The notes under the pieces are model-generated. The model was not told the DNA's origin and did no database searches. It saw nothing but the letters and a program-made list of their open reading frames with translations. DNA of 64,000 nucleotides from Halopseudomonas xinjiangensis (GTDB lineage Bacteria; Pseudomonadota; Gammaproteobacteria; Pseudomonadales; Pseudomonadaceae): contig NZ_LT629736.1 of NCBI RefSeq assembly GCF_900104945.1, positions 124,001 to 188,000 of the forward strand, read 5' to 3'. Of the stretch, positions 55,223 to 63,441 are shown piece after piece. Position numbers and translations under genes: made by a program. Numbering within the stretch: the first letter of the stretch is position 1; each line of letters starts with the position of its first letter.

Positions 55223-56305
55223 TCACCTTGGCTCGTGGATTGGGCAGCCGTTATGTATCGATCGGAATCCCGCCGACATCTCGTAAGCCGGTTTGCGCGC
55301 CCGCATGATTCCACCGAGCGGGCGATGCGCGGCGAGTCCGTGCCAGGGGCTGAACGACATCCCATCGTCGATGCGTCTGGATAGCTCCTCCGACCAGGCC
55401 TGCTGAGGTTTCAGCTCGATACGGCCCACTGGGACGTATGGGCTGTGCTCGTCGGGCCACTGCACGGTTGCGTCTTCGATCGGCATTTTCTCCAGGTCGG
55501 TAGCCAGTTGCACACGGACCTCCCAGGTGCCGCCGTGGTAGGCGAAGTGTTCGGTGATTGCATCGCGCAAAGCGTTGGGGCTGTCCTTCAGTTCCAGAGG
55601 GGCATCCTTCAATGGCTGCAAGTCAGGCGACAGCGGTACCACGCTCAGCTTGGCGAAATACGGACCCCAAAGCAGCGGGACGACGCTGTAGTAGGTTTCG
55701 CCGAGCATGTTGGTGGCCGGGTGTCCGCCGAGACCCTTGAGCGTCGCGCTCTCGCCACCGGCTTTTTCGACCACCGATTCGGCGCCGCGCAGTACGGCGG
55801 ACAACGCCTGCTTGGCCTGTGGCGCCTTGTCGGTGGTTTTGGCGAGGAGCTTCGAGGATCGCGAGAAAGCCTTGGTATCCGGAGCCATGAACACCGGCGC
55901 GTTGACCAGCACGAAATCCTGCGTAGTCGCCTCTTCGGCGCCAGGCAGTCGTTCGCCGGCAACCCGCATCACCTTCAGGGCCATGCCCCGCGGCGTCGAT
56001 ACCTTGTCATCGAGAATGTCGCCGGGATTGGTGGACAGGCGCATGATTACCGGGAACTGGCCCGGCTGGGCGAAGGCACCCTGGGCGAGTTTGCCGGGCA
56101 AATCGTCGAGGACCGTCAGCTCGCCTTCCAGCAGGCCATGGCTTTTGGCATGAACGCTGCGGATCGCGCGGCCGCCATCCGCATAGGTGGTCTCGAGAAT
56201 TTGTCGTAGCGAGTCGATGATGTCCTTCTGTATCTCCGCTTCGTTGTCGTCGATCTGTTCAAAATGCGGCTCGAAAGCCAGGGGGCGAACCGAAAGCTGC
56301 GGCAT
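55223..56305 (-). CDS. Catalase-family heme protein (y4iL-like)
   Basis: 360 residues. The distal His region is [20 protein letters not shown] (H52) and the family core [44 protein letters not shown] is present. The C-terminal [26 protein letters not shown] resembles the short catalase-related proteins rather than true catalases. It lacks the long C-terminal part and the usual R-x-x-x-Y proximal motif, so peroxide dismutation is not assured. AAGGAG precedes ATG 56305. It is last in an apparent minus-strand run after the GntR gene. Confidence 0.85.
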   Translation of the reverse strand: MPQLSVRPLAFEPHFEQIDDNEAEIQKDIIDSLRQILETTYADGGRAIRSVHAKSHGLLEGELTVLDDLPGKLAQGAFAQPGQFPVIMRLSTNPGDILDDKVSTPRGMALKVMRVAGERLPGAEEATTQDFVLVNAPVFMAPDTKAFSRSSKLLAKTTDKAPQAKQALSAVLRGAESVVEKAGGESATLKGLGGHPATNMLGETYYSVVPLLWGPYFAKLSVVPLSPDLQPLKDAPLELKDSPNALRDAITEHFAYHGGTWEVRVQLATDLEKMPIEDATVQWPDEHSPYVPVGRIELKPQQAWSEELSRRIDDGMSFSPWHGLAAHRPLGGIMRARKPAYEMSAGFRSIHNGCPIHEPR

Positions 56306-56391
56306 GTGCTGTCTCCTTTGGACAAGGCGCTCAATGGATGGACAGGGTGCATCGACGCTTGTTCGCCGGGTCGCGGGTGAGCGATGGATGA

Positions 56392-57102
56392 TCAGGTCTC
56401 CTGCTTGTGCCGCGCCTCGTACAGCGTGTGCAGCGTGATCTGGCGAACTTCCGCCTTGCTCTCTTCGATATGCCTGCGCAGCAAGGTCTGGGCGCGGTGG
56501 CAATCGCCCTCGAAAATGCTGGCAAGTATCGCGCCGTGTTCCTCATAGGTTGCCTGGATGCGGGAGGTCTGGGTGAAATCCAGTCGTCTGACGATACGCA
56601 GGCGCTCGCTGACATCGTGGTGGATTCGGGCCATTTCCAGATTGCCGGTGGCCTCGACCAGTTGCTCATGAAATCGCTCGTCCAGGGCGCAAACGGCTGG
56701 TCCATCCGTCAGCCGGCTCCCGGGTTCGACCAGCCAGGCGTCTTTCAGCGCATCGAGTCCATCAGTCGTGTGAGCTGAGCACAGGCTGGCGACCGCAGCC
56801 ACCTCCAGGGCGATTCGCACGTCATACAGCTGCTCGAACTGAGCGAACTCGAACGGGCTTACCTGCCAGCCACTGCGGAACGCGACGGAGACGAACCCTT
56901 CCCGTTGCAGTCGTGTCAGCGCCTCGCGTACCGGCGTGCGACTGGCCCCGGTCAGGGTCGCGACCTCGCTCTCGGTAAAGCGTTCTCCGGGCAGTAGCCG
57001 GAAGCTGAAAATCTCGTCCTTGAGCTGCCGATAGACTCGCTCGGTCAGGTTCTCCGGGCGGGGCGCCGAGGCAGCCCGCCCGCCAGGCACTGCCGGATGC
57101 AC
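56392..57102 (-). CDS. GntR/FadR-type (FCD) transcriptional regulator
   Basis: About 236 residues: winged-helix N-terminus (LTERVYRQLKDEIFSFRLLPGERFTESEVATLTGASRTPVREALTRLQREGFV) and an FCD ligand domain (LYDVRIALEVAAVASLC, LDERFHEQLVEATGN, HGAILASIFEGDCHRA). FCD regulators usually repress catabolic operons and respond to organic acids. GTG 57102, which begins one base after the atzF stop, is preferred over the TTG at 57144. The candidate operator is at 58918-58931. Confidence 0.88.
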   Translation of the reverse strand: MHPAVPGGRAASAPRPENLTERVYRQLKDEIFSFRLLPGERFTESEVATLTGASRTPVREALTRLQREGFVSVAFRSGWQVSPFEFAQFEQLYDVRIALEVAAVASLCSAHTTDGLDALKDAWLVEPGSRLTDGPAVCALDERFHEQLVEATGNLEMARIHHDVSERLRIVRRLDFTQTSRIQATYEEHGAILASIFEGDCHRAQTLLRRHIEESKAEVRQITLHTLYEARHKQET

Positions 57103-57103
57103 G

Positions 57104-58891
57104 TCAGCTGTTCCGCGAAGCGATATAGGCGCGCCAACCGCCAAGATGAGTGATGTCCGTAGCGCCTTCCACGGCCACGCCTTCGCAAATGAAGCCCTTG
57201 ACCTCGCGGCCGTCCTTCAGTGTCAGGGTGCCAATGCCCAGCGGAGCGGGAATCAGCGCAACGAAGCTGCCGAACAGTTCCACGGGTACATCCCACAGCT
57301 CGACAATGATTTCTGCACCGTCCCCGCTGCGGATCAGGCCTGGCTTGGGCGGCGTGGTATTGGGAAGCGCGAACAAGCGATAGTTGCTGGCCGTGAAGGT
57401 GCTTTCCACGAAGCGCGCATGGCGCTCGGTCAGCTGCGTGTTCAGCGGCATGCCGGTGAGGTGTGCACCCACCACTGCCAGGCGAACGTAACCGTCTGGC
57501 GCATTGGTCGACATCGGTGGAGCAGGCAAGGCACGATCTGTCGCGCCGGCTTTCCAGGGCGCGAAGCGCTGCCAGCTACGTCCGAACTCGGCCAGTGCTT
57601 GGTCCTGCCAGGCGGCGCCGATCAGTGTGATACCGAAGGGCAGGCCGTCCTCGCGGAAGCCCGCCGGCATCGCCAACGCCGAGCCATCGGCCAGGTTGAC
57701 GAAGTTGGTCCAGGTGCCCAGCTGGCTATTGACCGCTACCGGATCGGCGGCAACCTCCGCGAGAGTAGGGAAGCGTGGCGCGGTGGGGACCAGCAGGGCG
57801 TCGACCTCGCTCATGCGCAGCTGAATCTCACGCGCCAGATCGGCGCGACGGTATTCAGCGAGATAGGTGTCGGTAGCGCTGAACTTGCCCGCGTTGGCAA
57901 CGATGCCCCGCACCACGTCGTTCATGTCGTCAGCGTGCTTATCCATGAAGCCGGCGATCGCCGCGTAGCGCTCGGCTACCCAGGGTCCGCCATAGAGCAG
58001 CTCGGCCAGTTGCTGCATCGGGCTAAAGTCCAATTCGATCAGCTCGACGCCCATGCTTTGCATCTGGCTCAGGCTGGCCTGCCAGGCGGCCTGGGCCTGC
58101 TCATCGCCGAACCACGGCAGCTGGGCCGGGATACCGAATCGCGGTTTGGCCCGCATCAGCCTGGCCGGGGTTTGCTGTTCTCGGGAGTAACCGTCCGCGG
58201 CGTCAAAGCCCTGCATGACCGCAGCGACTGTCACAGCATCCTCGACATCAAGGGCAAAAATCGACACGCAATCCAGGCTGCGGCAGGCAGGAATCACACC
58301 GGTGGAGCTGAAACGTCCACGGGTCGGCTTGAGCCCGACCAGGTTGTTGAAGCCGGCCGGCACCCGCCCGGAGCCAGCCGTATCAGTCCCCAGGCTGAAC
58401 GGCACCAGCCCGCGCGCTACGGCAACCGCCGAGCCTGAGCTTGATCCGCCAGAAACGTATTCAGCGTTGAAACTGTTGGGCACTGCGCCGTATGGTGAAC
58501 GCGTCCCGACCAGGCCAGTGGCGAACTGGTCCAGATTGGTCTTGGCCAGGATGATAGCGCCTGCAGCGCGCAGCCGTTCCACGCTGGTCGAGTCCTTGTC
58601 CGCAACGTACCGATAGGCAGGGCAGGCGGCGGTGGTGGGCAGGCCAGCGACGTCGATGTTGTCCTTGATCACGCAAGGCACGCCGTACAGCGGCAGGTCC
58701 GCAGCGCCTGGCAATGCGTCCAGTTGATCAAGCTGGCTGGCGAGTTCGCTCCCACTGACAATATGGATAAAGGCCGGATCCTCTGCGCTCAGCTGAGCAA
58801 GCAGCGCGGGCAATGCGTCGCGCGGCGTGATGCGTGCCGAGCGGTAAGCCTGTTGCCAATCCTTGATAGTCCATCCGGTATGCGTTGCCAT
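57104..58891 (-). CDS. atzF: Allophanate hydrolase (amidase family)
   Basis: 595 residues. The amidase triad is Lys in VIKDNID (K76), cis-Ser in GGSSSG (S150) and nucleophile in GTDTAGSGR (S174), with spacing equal to AtzF as I recall it. The C-terminal quarter (about 430-595) is the extra domain of AtzF/DUR-type allophanate hydrolases. It hydrolyses allophanate to ammonia and carbon dioxide in urea or cyanurate catabolism. Urea carboxylase, its usual partner, is not seen in the window. The gntR gene follows at once. Confidence 0.9.
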   Translation of the reverse strand: MATHTGWTIKDWQQAYRSARITPRDALPALLAQLSAEDPAFIHIVSGSELASQLDQLDALPGAADLPLYGVPCVIKDNIDVAGLPTTAACPAYRYVADKDSTSVERLRAAGAIILAKTNLDQFATGLVGTRSPYGAVPNSFNAEYVSGGSSSGSAVAVARGLVPFSLGTDTAGSGRVPAGFNNLVGLKPTRGRFSSTGVIPACRSLDCVSIFALDVEDAVTVAAVMQGFDAADGYSREQQTPARLMRAKPRFGIPAQLPWFGDEQAQAAWQASLSQMQSMGVELIELDFSPMQQLAELLYGGPWVAERYAAIAGFMDKHADDMNDVVRGIVANAGKFSATDTYLAEYRRADLAREIQLRMSEVDALLVPTAPRFPTLAEVAADPVAVNSQLGTWTNFVNLADGSALAMPAGFREDGLPFGITLIGAAWQDQALAEFGRSWQRFAPWKAGATDRALPAPPMSTNAPDGYVRLAVVGAHLTGMPLNTQLTERHARFVESTFTASNYRLFALPNTTPPKPGLIRSGDGAEIIVELWDVPVELFGSFVALIPAPLGIGTLTLKDGREVKGFICEGVAVEGATDITHLGGWRAYIASRNS

Positions 58892-58917
58892 GGGTCCTCC
58901 TGCGGGTGTGAATGCAA

Positions 58918-58931
58918 TCTTGTATACAAGA
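58918..58931. promoter_or_regulatory. Palindromic operator candidate for the GntR regulator
   Basis: Perfect 14-bp palindrome TCTTGTATACAAGA, 26 bases before the atzF start codon. FCD-type GntR proteins bind TTGTATACAA-like sites, so this is a likely autoregulatory operator of the atzF-gntR transcript. Confidence 0.65.
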
Positions 58932-59262
58932 CGGTATTCAGCAGGGAGCGTGCCAGTCCGGGCTATTTCTCGTTGTTTGTATCTTAGCCTTTGCTATTCA
59001 ACGGGTTACAGTCCTCTATTGGTTCCGAACCCCCGCTTGGCCTGGTCGTCGTGCCCCTGGTTGGTGCTTTGGCTCGCGTGCAGCCTTGTTTTGGTGCGAC
59101 TCGCTCCCGACGGTCGTTCTGTCGCGCTATCCGAACGGGGCAGAGCGAGGATGGTCTACCCTTGGACATTACAAAACGAGGGATCAGTGCGGCCTGGTGG
59201 CTCGGAACGTTCATTTGATCGTCACGAGGCGGCACCAGACTGCTCGAAATGTCTGGCAGGTA

Positions 59263-59291
59263 TTGACCACGCGATCGCTTGGTTTTATGGT
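59263..59291 (+). promoter_or_regulatory. Candidate promoter of speC
   Basis: TTGACC (59263-59268), 17-base spacer, TATGGT (59286-59291), leaving about a 310-base leader before the start codon. Moderate consensus match only. Confidence 0.33.
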
Positions 59292-59484
59292 TCGCCCCGA
59301 ACGTTGAGGCTGGCACGATCCATACGGCTCAAGTACTGACGACGAGACAGCAAGACCCGGTAAAAACTGCGGACTTATTGCTTTCGGCGCACGCCTTGGG
59401 AAGTAGGCGAACCAAAGTGGGGATACTGATCAGACGTTCGCACCCCCGGGTTGTGTGTTGGCCATATATCGTTCGGAGCGCTTC

Positions 59485-59521
59485 CGTCGGAAAGCGCGCC
59501 GCAGTCTCCGCTTTTCCGGCG
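59485..59521 (+). other. Stem-loop in the speC leader
   Basis: CGTCGGAAAGCG pairs with CGCTTTTCCGGCG (one bulge, one G-U pair) around a 12-base loop, 86 bases before the speC start. It may be a structured leader element for polyamine-dependent control; no known riboswitch is recognised. Confidence 0.4.
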
Positions 59522-59607
59522 ACTGCCATGCGTGCATCTGCCCTGCATCTGATCATCATGTCCTCACGCGGCCCGAATCCGGAACTTACAGCTTTGGAGC
59601 CGACGCC

Positions 59608-60771
59608 ATGTCCATCAAACTCGAAGATTACTTCGACAAAGAGACCTTCAGCCGTATCAAGGATCATGCTGACCAGCACGATACGCCGTTTCTCGTGGTC
59701 GACCTCAAGACCATCAACCGCGCCTACGACGACCTGGTAGAAGGCTTTCCCTTCGCCAAGATTTATTACGCGGTGAAGGCCAACCCGTCCAATGAAGTGC
59801 TGGGCCTGCTGAAAGACAAGGGCTCGAATTTCGACATCGCCTCGATCTACGAGCTGGAAAAGGTCATGGCACTGGGCGTGCGCCCGGAGCAGATCAGCTT
59901 CGGCAACACCATCAAGAAGTCCAAGCACATCCGCGCCTTCTACGAGAAGGGCGTGCGTCTGTTCGCTACCGACTCCGAGGCGGACCTGCGCAACATCGCC
60001 AAGGCGGCGCCGGGTTCGAAGGTGTATGTGCGCATCCTTACCGAAGGCTCGACCACGGCCGACTGGCCGCTGTCGCGCAAGTTCGGTTGTCAGACCGACA
60101 TGGCCATGGACCTGTTGGTGCTGGCCAAGGAGCTGGGCCTGGAGCCCTACGGCATTTCCTTCCACGTCGGCTCGCAGCAGCGCGACATCGGCGCGTGGGA
60201 TGCGGCGATCGCCAAGGTCAAGGTGATCTTCGAGCGTCTGAAGGAAGAAGACGGTATCACCCTGAAGATGATCAACATGGGTGGCGGCTTCCCCGCCAAC
60301 TACCTGACCAAGACCAACACGCTGCAGACCTATGCCGAGGAAATCACCCGCTTCCTCCAGGAAGACTTCGGCGACGAGCTGCCGGAAATCATCCTCGAAC
60401 CGGGTCGTTCGCTTATCGCCAATGCGGGCATTCTGGTCAGCGAAGTGGTACTGGTGTCGCGCAAGTCGCACACCGCTCTGGAGCGCTGGGTATTCACCGA
60501 CGTGGGCAAATTTTCCGGTCTGATCGAAACCATGGACGAGTCGATCAAGTTCCCGATCTATGTCGAGAAGAAGGGCGAGCTGGAAGAAGCGGTCATTGCC
60601 GGGCCGACCTGCGATAGCGCCGACATCATGTACGAGCAGTACAAGTACGGCCTGCCGCTGAACCTGGCTATCGGTGATCGTATGTACTGGCTGTCGACCG
60701 GTGCGTATACCACTAGCTACAGCGCGATCGAGTTCAACGGCTTCCCGCCGTTGGAGGCTTTCTACGTTTGA
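59608..60771 (+). CDS. speC: Ornithine decarboxylase, PLP fold III
   Basis: 387 residues. PLP Lys is K57 in IYYAVKANPS, with SFHVGSQQRD, GGGFPANY and the C-terminal catalytic Cys in GPTCDSADIMYE (C335). It makes putrescine from ornithine, the start of polyamine synthesis. The alanine-racemase-like fold resembles the eukaryotic enzyme rather than E. coli SpeC. ATG 59608 is supported by GGAG eight bases upstream; the frame is open 51 codons further without support. A strong terminator follows. Confidence 0.94.
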   Translation: MSIKLEDYFDKETFSRIKDHADQHDTPFLVVDLKTINRAYDDLVEGFPFAKIYYAVKANPSNEVLGLLKDKGSNFDIASIYELEKVMALGVRPEQISFGNTIKKSKHIRAFYEKGVRLFATDSEADLRNIAKAAPGSKVYVRILTEGSTTADWPLSRKFGCQTDMAMDLLVLAKELGLEPYGISFHVGSQQRDIGAWDAAIAKVKVIFERLKEEDGITLKMINMGGGFPANYLTKTNTLQTYAEEITRFLQEDFGDELPEIILEPGRSLIANAGILVSEVVLVSRKSHTALERWVFTDVGKFSGLIETMDESIKFPIYVEKKGELEEAVIAGPTCDSADIMYEQYKYGLPLNLAIGDRMYWLSTGAYTTSYSAIEFNGFPPLEAFYV

Positions 60772-60825
60772 CGTAGAAGGCAGCGGCGAGCTTCGAGCGA
60801 CAAGCTGACCGAGTGGGCCGAAATA

Positions 60826-60859
60826 AAAAAGCCCGCGTTGGAGACAACGCGGGCTTTTT
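60826..60859 (+). terminator. Rho-independent terminator of speC
   Basis: Perfect 15-bp stem (AAAAAGCCCGCGTTG / CAACGCGGGCTTTTT) with a GAGA loop. The flanking A and T runs make it active on both strands, so it may also stop transcripts from the right. Confidence 0.95.
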
Positions 60860-60875
60860 CGTGTGGTGCGGATAC

Positions 60876-60959
60876 CGCTCGGTGGATAACGCTGCGCGGT
60901 TGTCCACCCTACGCCAGGGTGATGTAGGGTGGATGGCCGAAGCCATCCACCGAGAGCGG
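60876..60959. repeat. Nested inverted-repeat element (REP-like)
   Basis: Two hairpins, GGTGGATAAC / GTTGTCCACC and GGTGGATGGC / GCCATCCACC with a CGAA loop. They are also linked by CCACCCTAC / GTAGGGTGG, so the whole can fold as an alternative long stem bounded by CTCGGTGG and CCACCGAG. Such elements are common between genes in pseudomonads. It sits in the gap between speC and a convergent SDR gene. Confidence 0.75.
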
Positions 60960-60963
60960 GCTA

Positions 60964-61869
60964 TCAGGCAAACTTCTGAATGTTGGCCATCAGCTCACGC
61001 AACGCTTCGATATTGTCCTTCGGATGCACGGCGCCTTCGAAACTGCACAGCTTCTCGAAGTTGGCCGCGACGTCTTCCGGGGTGAAACCTTCGTCCGGGT
61101 TGAAGCCGATGCCCAGCGAGCGCTCCCAGCGCACCTTGCCCATCCAGCCGCCACCGACTTCGAACAGGCTGCCGGTTTCCTTGCACTCTTCCGAGCACAG
61201 GTAGGCCACCAGCGGGCTGACCAGCTCGGGCTTGAGCTTCTCGAACGCGCCCGGCGGGAATAGGCCTTCGGTCATACGCGTGCCGCCAGTCGGAGCGATG
61301 GCGTTGACGAAGATGTTGTTCTTGCGGCCTTCGATCGCCAGAGTACGGGTCAGGCCGTACAGGCCCAGCTTGGCCATGCCGTAGTTGGCCTGACCGAAGT
61401 TACCGTAGATGCCGGACGTGGAAGCAGTGAAGATCACGCGGCCGAAGTTGCTGTCCTTCATGTACGGCCAGGCAGCGTGGGTCACCTTGTAGGCACCTTC
61501 GACGTGCACACGGTACACCAGATCCCAGTCGGCATCGGTCATCTTGGCGAAGCTCTTGTCGCGCAGGATGCCGGCGTTGTTGACGACTACGTCAACGCGG
61601 CCGAAGTTGTCCATGGCGCACTGAACGATCTTGTCGCCATCGATCACGTTGTCAGGGTTGGCTACGGCGGTGCCACCGGCTGCCTTGATTTCTTCAACCA
61701 CCTTCAGAGCGGCTTCGCTATTGGCGCCTTCGCCCTGGGTGCTACCACCCAGATCGTTCACGATGACCTTGGCGCCATGCTTGGCGAACAGCAGCGCATG
61801 GGCACGGCCGATGCCACCACCGGCGCCGGTAACGATGACGACCTGGTCGTCAAAACGGATATCGCTCAT
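60964..61869 (-). CDS. SDR oxidoreductase of the (3R)-hydroxyacyl-CoA dehydrogenase type
   Basis: 301 residues resembling the dehydrogenase domain of peroxisomal multifunctional enzyme 2. Cofactor motif VVIVTGAGGGIGRAHALLFAKHGAKVIVNDLGG, VVNNAGILRDKSFAKMTDADWDLVYRVHVEGAY, catalytic TASTSGIYGNFGQANYGMAKLGL. It likely acts on hydroxyacyl-CoA with NAD(P). ATG 61869 is the family start. The thiolase gene upstream on the same strand has its own terminator, so the two genes are probably expressed separately. Confidence 0.88.
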   Translation of the reverse strand: MSDIRFDDQVVIVTGAGGGIGRAHALLFAKHGAKVIVNDLGGSTQGEGANSEAALKVVEEIKAAGGTAVANPDNVIDGDKIVQCAMDNFGRVDVVVNNAGILRDKSFAKMTDADWDLVYRVHVEGAYKVTHAAWPYMKDSNFGRVIFTASTSGIYGNFGQANYGMAKLGLYGLTRTLAIEGRKNNIFVNAIAPTGGTRMTEGLFPPGAFEKLKPELVSPLVAYLCSEECKETGSLFEVGGGWMGKVRWERSLGIGFNPDEGFTPEDVAANFEKLCSFEGAVHPKDNIEALRELMANIQKFA

Positions 61870-61997
61870 GTAACTCTCCTTCGGAGCAGGATGAAAAATC
61901 GGCACACAGTGTCGGTCAGTGACCAGTCGATGGCAAGGCAGCTGGCGGGGGTGAATGGCGCTTTATAAGCCGCAGCTGTCCGTATCTCGGGCATGAA

Positions 61998-62029
61998 AAA
62001 GCCCGCCTCGGCTTCCCGTGGCGGGCTTT
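61998..62029 (-). terminator. Terminator of the thiolase gene
   Basis: AAAGCCCGCC / GGCGGGCTTT stem, 12-base loop, followed on the minus strand by TTC with the stem's own T run (TTTTTC). It lies 13 bases after the thiolase stop, before the SDR promoter. Confidence 0.9.
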
Positions 62030-62042
62030 GGACCGAACGGCT

Positions 62043-63224
62043 TCAGACCAGTTCGATAGCTACTGCTGTCGCTTCACCGCCGCCAATGCACAGCGATGCG
62101 ACGCCGCGCTTGCCACCAGTTTTCTGCAGGGCATTGATCAGCGTGACAATGATGCGCGAGCCGGTGGAGCCGACTGGGTGGCCCTGAGCGCAGGCACCGC
62201 CGTAAATGTTGACCTTGGCGTGGTCGAGGCCGTGTTCGCGCATCGCCAACATAGTGACCATGGCGAAGGCTTCGTTAATTTCGAACAGGTCGACCTCGTC
62301 CTTGCTCCAGCCGGTCTTGTCGAACAGGTTGGCCATGGCGCCAATCGGGGCCAGAGTGAACTCGCTCGGGTCCTGGCTCTGGGTCGCGTGCCCGACGATA
62401 CGCGCCAGCGGCTTCAGGCCGCGGCGCTCGGCTTCGGCTGCGGTCATCAGCACCAGCGCGCTGGCACCGTCGGAAATCGAGCTGGCGTTGGCCGCGGTGA
62501 CGGTACCGTCCTTGCGGAATGCTGGCTTGAGCCCGGAGATCTTGTCGATATTGGCGTTGTGCGGCTGTTCGTCGTCCTTGACCACGACTTCACCCTTGCG
62601 GGTCTGCACGGTGACCGGAACGATCTCGCTTTCCAGCGAACCATTATCGATCGCCGCCTTGGCGCGCTTGAGTGATTCGATGGCGTAGGCATCCATCTCC
62701 TCGCGGGTGATGCCGCTCTTGTCAGCGGTGTCCTGCGCAAATGAGCCCATCAGACGTCCGGTGCGGGCGTCCTCCAGGCCATCGAGGAACATATGGTCCT
62801 TGATTTCGGCATGACCCATGCGCATGCCGCTACGCGCCTTTTCCATCAGATACGGGGCATTGGACATGCTTTCCATGCCGCCAGCGATCATGACCTGGTT
62901 GGTGCCGGCCTTGAGCGCGTCATGGGCGAACATGACCGCCTTCATGCCCGAGCCGCACAGCTTGTTGATGGTGGTCGAGCCGGTGGAAGCGGGGAGGCCG
63001 GCATTCAGCGCGGCCTGCCGCGCAGGGCCTTGCTTGAGGCCGGCGGGCAGCACGCAACCCATGATGACTTCCTGTATATCCTGCGGTGCGATACCGGCGC
63101 GGGAGACAGCTTCGCGGATGGCCAGGGCGCCAAGATCGACTGCCGAAACGCTGGACAGGCTACCCTGGAAGCCACCCATCGGGGTGCGCACACCGCTAAC
63201 GATAACGACGTCGTTCTGAGACAT
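62043..63224 (-). CDS. Acetyl-CoA C-acyltransferase (thiolase)
   Basis: 393 residues, standard thiolase length. Acylated Cys in TTINKLCGSGMKAVMFA, the NEAFA motif FEINEAFAMVTMLAM, GGACAQGHPVGSTGSRI with the catalytic His, and the C-terminal SLCIGGGEATAVAIE with the second Cys. It belongs to the biosynthetic/PhaA-FadA-like class; whether it builds or breaks acyl chains is not clear. It lies near an SDR and an acyl-CoA ligase, which suggests beta-oxidation or a related catabolic route. Confidence 0.93.
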   Translation of the reverse strand: MSQNDVVIVSGVRTPMGGFQGSLSSVSAVDLGALAIREAVSRAGIAPQDIQEVIMGCVLPAGLKQGPARQAALNAGLPASTGSTTINKLCGSGMKAVMFAHDALKAGTNQVMIAGGMESMSNAPYLMEKARSGMRMGHAEIKDHMFLDGLEDARTGRLMGSFAQDTADKSGITREEMDAYAIESLKRAKAAIDNGSLESEIVPVTVQTRKGEVVVKDDEQPHNANIDKISGLKPAFRKDGTVTAANASSISDGASALVLMTAAEAERRGLKPLARIVGHATQSQDPSEFTLAPIGAMANLFDKTGWSKDEVDLFEINEAFAMVTMLAMREHGLDHAKVNIYGGACAQGHPVGSTGSRIIVTLINALQKTGGKRGVASLCIGGGEATAVAIELV

Positions 63225-63314
63225 TTTTAGCTCCTGAAATGACCAAGTATGTATGTGAAGTCATCAAGCGACTTTATGCGCGAGATTATACGCTTAATAA
63301 GACGATGCTGGCCG

Positions 63315-63334
63315 AGTATGATCAGGTTCATACT
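63315..63334. promoter_or_regulatory. Inverted repeat in thiolase/ligase divergent promoter region
   Basis: AGTATGA (63315-63321) and TCATACT (63328-63334) form a perfect 7-base inverted repeat with a 6-base spacer, in the 217-base space between the divergent thiolase and acyl-CoA ligase starts. It could be the site of a regulator controlling both genes. A similar AGTATG occurs near 63247. Confidence 0.4.
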
Positions 63335-63441
63335 TTGGAGTGATAGGTGGCCATTCTCCGGCTTGGCTATAGTGCTCTACATGGCGCGCCTCGATGCGCG
63401 ACCAACGACCCATACAATCCCAAGAAGATCAGGTCACACAT

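Larger units (their letters stand above)
58932..59607. other. Gene-poor region and leader of ornithine decarboxylase
   Basis: About 680 bases with no convincing gene; the longest frame (58863-59339, plus) has no family features. It holds TTGGTGC twice, 30 bases apart (59061 and 59091), the promoter candidate at 59263-59291 and a hairpin at 59485-59521. Composition near 58960-59030 is AT-richer than its neighbours, hinting at a decayed or acquired segment. Confidence 0.6.

Noticed and set aside
54661-55365. The prfC frame stays open for about 235 codons upstream, which could suggest a giant RF3 fusion
   Set aside because: The extra part has no RF3 similarity, lies antisense to a well-formed VOC gene, and the canonical RF3 N-terminus begins at 54660.
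58863-59339. 158-residue plus-strand frame between atzF and speC
   Set aside because: It starts antisense to atzF, has no family features or ribosome site, and its composition looks non-coding.
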